Of a stretch of 64,000 nucleotides of DNA, positions 60,448 through 64,000 are shown one piece after another. Positions within the stretch are counted from its first letter, which is position 1; the number at the start of each line of letters is the position of its first letter. The position numbers and the translations under genes are program-made. Source of the DNA: Nipponacmea schrenckii (taxonomy: Eukaryota > Mollusca > Gastropoda > Lottiidae); the NCBI GenBank assembly GCA_030562195.1, contig JAUJPP010000003.1, forward strand, positions 45,452,602-45,516,601. Reading direction: 5' to 3'. The notes under the pieces are model-generated. The model made no database searches. It was not told the origin of the DNA and saw nothing but the letters and a program-made list of their open reading frames with translations.

Positions 60448-62275
60448 ATGTATAGCATGGTCGTTCTGGAATATTATGTGTTTGCCATATTGTTGGCTGT
60501 TTGTTCAGTCTATACCCAAAAAATATTAGAATCTACAGAAAGCGGCACCACAACCTCCACGAATATACGTAAGTCTTGCATATAATTGCATTGTCCACAA
60601 TTGACTGTATTTGTTAATTGGTCTATAAGTGTACACAAAATAAGAAAAAGGTTTGAGAGTTATTACCTTGAAATAGTTTACATTTCTTTTTATATTTTAA
60701 TATTTAAGTTATTTTATATTGATGTCTCCTTATTTAATGTCTACGTAATTTTATATATTTATCTTTCATACTTATTTTTTATCTGTACAGTGCACCTGAA
60801 CACCCATAAGTGGAAGGTTGCACTTTAAATATTTAAATGATAATAATAATAATAATAATTCATAAATGTATCCTGGATCGCTTGGGTATAGTTGAGCGCT
60901 TTGTCAACAAGGGAACAAGCCATTACTTTGATAATTTGAATATAGAAGCTATATGTTGTTTGTAGCATGTATTGTCGAAGGAAAAACCTATGAACATGGT
61001 GAAATATTTAAAGTAAGTTTTAGTGGACCATGTATAGAATATACTTGTAATCAAGGCGGTTACAGACCAACACAATATGGTAAGTAGGCCATTTTATTCA
61101 ACATTTCTTTTTGTTGCATAGGCTTAAGACATCAATCTATCCATGATTGGCCAAAAAAGCCTTAAAATCTGCAGTTTCAATTAATTGTGTTTGTAAATAT
61201 GTATCTCACCAAAATATAAAACATAATCTCAATTTGGATTAAATTTTTTTTCAAAAACATCTGCGTGGTCACACCCATTGCATGTACTATCCATACAATG
61301 TCAATTTAAATTCTAAACATGAGACGAGGAGTGTTCTCTGTTGACTCTTAATGATACAAAACGAGATGTTAGTAATATTTTGTATTTCTATTGATTTTAT
61401 TCTGAATAGGTGGCAACCTTTTCTTGATTGACACTTAAATCAGCCAGTCAGAATGGCCGAAACGTTTTATTTCATTTTTAAATTAAGTTTTCGATATCTT
61501 TATATTTGAGAGCAGCTTGAATACTTTCGATCATTAGGTAACATATTGTTGTGAAGTTTACCATTTAAATTAATCTCTTTCTAATGAAATAATTCTTAAC
61601 TTATTGGACTTTTTTGACATTTTCCTTCTTTTTTTCATACTTGAACTCACAATCACAATATCGCTTTAATAAGCTTTTCTCGTTTAAAAACATTACAAAT
61701 CTGTTAATAAATACGTCTAAAGGTTATTATATTAGTTATTTATTAAGTTTATTTTCTTTTGGATGTGGTCGAAAAAAGAAAAATGCCAAGAAGTACCCTC
61801 ATGAACATGTTTAATGGCTGGACGACTAATCTCGAGTGGATGTATAAAACGCATTGCATCTACACTCCAAAGAAAAGTGGCAATCAAGAAAATCAGATTC
61901 TTGATTTATGTCATTGTAAACATTTAACAGAAATCTTTATCCTAAGCGTTGGTACATTATAACCCTAGTTATGGCTTCCTCTTGATATTCTAAGCTTATA
62001 TGTCCATAATATTGGTGATACATTCATGATATGCGAGTCGATTTTGATTGAAAGCGCAAAGAATAATTTCAAATTGTGACTATTCCCGATTTTATATATA
62101 TTAATGGAGGCAAACGGTGACATATTTCTATTTCGCTTTAATTTCCTTATTATAGGCTGCGATGATGGTATCAATGGTTGCCGTCCCGAAGGATCTGTAA
62201 GAACAATACATACTTGTATTCAACAACGATGTGAACGCTCACCAACTGGTGTGGGGTACAGAACACTTGTAGGAG
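60448..62275 (+). CDS. Gene F: secreted cysteine-rich modular protein, 3 exons seen, incomplete
   Basis: Exons 60448-60568, 60966-61079 and 62156-62275, introns phase 1, last donor GTAATG. Exon 1: signal peptide (YYVFAILLAVCSVYT) and a Ser/Thr-rich tail. A second ATG at 60457 could also start it. Exon 2: opening module (CIVEGKTYEHG, then CIEYTCNQGG). Exon 3: middle module (CDDGINGCRPEG, then CIQQRC), closest to gene C exon 3. No closing CxC module was found before the window ends, so further exons lie beyond 64000 or the gene is cut short. A transposon-like block sits in the intron after exon 3. Confidence 0.8.
60780..60860 (+). mobile_element. Retroposon 3' tail with (AAT)n
   Basis: CTGTACAGTGCACC with TGGAAGGTTGCACTTTAAAT ends in an AATAATAAT run inside gene F intron 1. 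Looks like the 3' end of a truncated non-LTR retroposon; short, so uncertain. Confidence 0.35.
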
Positions 62276-62354
62276 GTAATGATAATTTCTCACTTGAATT
62301 TATTTCATAAAAGTATATTACCACCATATGTATGAATATATATTACTCTTATAT

Positions 62355-63491
62355 CCCGTTTATACGACCACATTTACTCACGTGTGTATTTTTTGCATAT
62401 ACGCAAATTTTACTTATGTAAGTAAATGTGGCCGTATAGACGCATTTACTCATATGCAAATTTTGCTACCAGGAGCAAATTTGCACCTAGTAGGGGGTAG
62501 GTGCAAATTAATTTACTTCCTGTAAGTAAAGGTATTTTTTCTGCTACCATAAGCAAATTTGCCGTATAAACGCGCAGCAAATTTACTCACCGTAAGTAAA
62601 TATGCCCGATATATCAGTTGTAGAGTAATTTAGAAATGCTACTGTTAAAATTGTACTCAATATATCAATATTGTAGGGTGATATAGAAAATACCACTGTT
62701 AAATATTTTCACTACACCAATCGTAGAGCGATATAGAAATACCACTGTTACAATAATGACCAATACATCAATAATAGAGCAATATAAATTTTATATAGTG
62801 CTTAATACATCAATAGTAGTGTGATATAGAAATACCACTGTTAGAATATTTCTCAATACACCAAATATTGTAGGGCGATATAGAAATACCGCTGTTAAAT
62901 ATTTTTCAATACACCAATCGTTGAGCGATATAGATATAGCACTATTAAAATGTTGCCAAATACATCAATTGTAGAGTGATATAGAAATACCACTGTTACA
63001 AAAATGACCAATACATCAATAATAGAGCGATATAAATTTTATATTACATGTATATTATTAAGAGAATAATTAATCTATTTTTAAGATAACACAATCATGG
63101 CCTTATTTCAAAATTAATGAAATTTTATTAGTAAAATATTTAGAGGAATTAATAAAATTATGGAATCTGAGATTTATTAAGATACAGACAGTGTCTTCAA
63201 ACCACCTGACGTGTCTTATCTTTCTTCTTTGCTCCCTAGTTTTCGATGTACCCAGTAATATACCCAAACTGAGGAAATATGGAAATTTCCTGTATCTACG
63301 GAGTCTTTCTAGTCTTTTCGCCTCCATGACTATTACTGAAATGAAAAAAAAAACTGTGTTTTTACTGCTTATTTACTTAGGGTCCTTAAAACGAACCATA
63401 AACGCATAGCAAATTAGCTTTTGCTTACGTGAGTAAATTAACTCCTATGAGCAAATTTGCTTATGTGTAAATATTTGCCGTATAAACAGGG
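62355..63491. mobile_element. Inverted-repeat element with internal satellite
   Basis: The left end CCCGTTTATACGACC and right end GCCGTATAAACAGGG are inverted repeats with one indel. Subterminal blocks built from AGTAAAT, GCAAATTTGC and GCCGTATAAACG recur in both orientations near each end. The centre holds a 51-bp tandem array. No transposase is visible and no target duplication is clear. Probably a MITE-like element in a gene F intron. Confidence 0.55.
62606..63050 (+). repeat. Tandem array of a roughly 51-bp unit, about 9 copies
   Basis: The unit contains CAATACATCAAT, GTAGAGCGATATAGAAATAC and CACTGTTA. Unit variants recur in a mixed order: the first two types reappear 196 bp on, and another variant (ATCAATAATAGAGC) reappears 248 bp on. 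One unit is shortened to about 41 bp. Confidence 0.85.
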
Positions 63492-64000
63492 CTTTAGTGT
63501 TATTGGCCAAGTTTAAGACTTCTTGTTCATTCTAAGACGGAGTATGCCTCTAACCACACACGTTTTAATTATACTATGATCTTAATTACTTTATGTGATT
63601 GTGAAATTATAAACAATTAAGTGAATCATTTAAAAAAAAATCTATGCTGATGGGATGGAGCAGTGGGGCAGTTTCTTGGAATACATTCTATTCTGAGAAA
63701 TAAGTTGTTATGCATGGGTTACATTTGAAAAGGTTTTTGTAAACGATTTTGTATCTCTGGCTTACCCTCGAGTTTTGACGCAAAATATTGAATAAATTAC
63801 TTGGTAAATAATACGTAGAATGAGAGACGTAGATTTATTGATATTGTGTGGCAATTAACCTCTATTTAGACCGGTATAAAAATATAATGATATGTACGTT
63901 TCGATGATAACATCTTGTCCTGTATAATTTAGTCAGGTAGCTACCTACCTGATGAACTTATTTACTTGAGGTTAAAACAGAGTTTTACAGAAAACAAAAT
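63492..64000. other. Downstream stretch, nothing identified
   Basis: No exon with the family's cysteine pattern was found on either strand; likely intron or flank of gene F. Confidence 0.4.

Noticed and set aside
39374..62275. Naming the cysteine-rich proteins as toxins or as von Willebrand type C domains
   Set aside because: Cysteine spacing differs from the vWC patterns I know, and nothing in the sequence shows toxicity. I leave the family unnamed.

Overview
The window is eukaryotic: AT-rich DNA, genes split by GT-AG introns, tRNA-derived SINEs, a non-autonomous hAT element, a MULE remnant and a tyrosine-recombinase retrotransposon. Recurrent copies of a repeat built around the string AAGGGCAATAACTC, which I associate with mollusc genomes, make a mollusc or other lophotrochozoan most likely. 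The species cannot be named from the sequence.

Left half, 1-36541, minus strand: almost all of one large gene, a Slo1/BK calcium-activated potassium channel (slowpoke, KCNMA1 type). I place 26 coding exons, from the start codon at 36539-36541 to the window edge, where the last stretch of the second RCK domain runs off. Splice phases join into one frame of about 1063 residues. S0, the S4 segment, the pore motif TVGYGD, both RCK domains and the aspartate-rich calcium bowl are all visible. Five exons between the RCK domains are multiples of 3 with matching end phases, so they look like optional cassettes. The introns hold two kinds of SINE, a 284-bp hAT MITE with its target duplication, a cluster of degenerate repeats, a 50-bp minisatellite of about 18 copies, and a 17-bp hairpin beside a splice donor.

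Middle, 36542-50000: intergenic DNA, the first small secreted-protein gene (39374-40995), then a block of dead mobile elements. A Ngaro/PAT-like retrotransposon (42382-49265) has the split direct repeats A1-ORFs-B1-A2-B2, with decayed gag, RT-RNase H and tyrosine recombinase regions. A cut-and-paste DNA transposon of unassigned family (42853-45593) is nested in its gag region on the opposite strand. A MULE fossil with a FLYWCH finger lies just to the right.

Right, 50000-64000 (plus 39374-40995): a cluster of small genes for secreted, cysteine-rich proteins that I cannot match to a named family. Each has a signal-peptide exon followed by one exon per roughly 40-residue module, and every intron is phase 1. 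There are three module types: an opening [FY]C/HG module, middle C..G.C..G..W..C..Y.C modules, and a closing CxC module ending near the stop codon. Genes A, B, C and E are complete, and F runs on beyond its third exon. A tandem duplication of 2.69 kb covers most of the convergent pair C and E. It left an internal C copy (D) without its signal exon and a broken E copy (E'). This array is the best candidate for an undescribed system.
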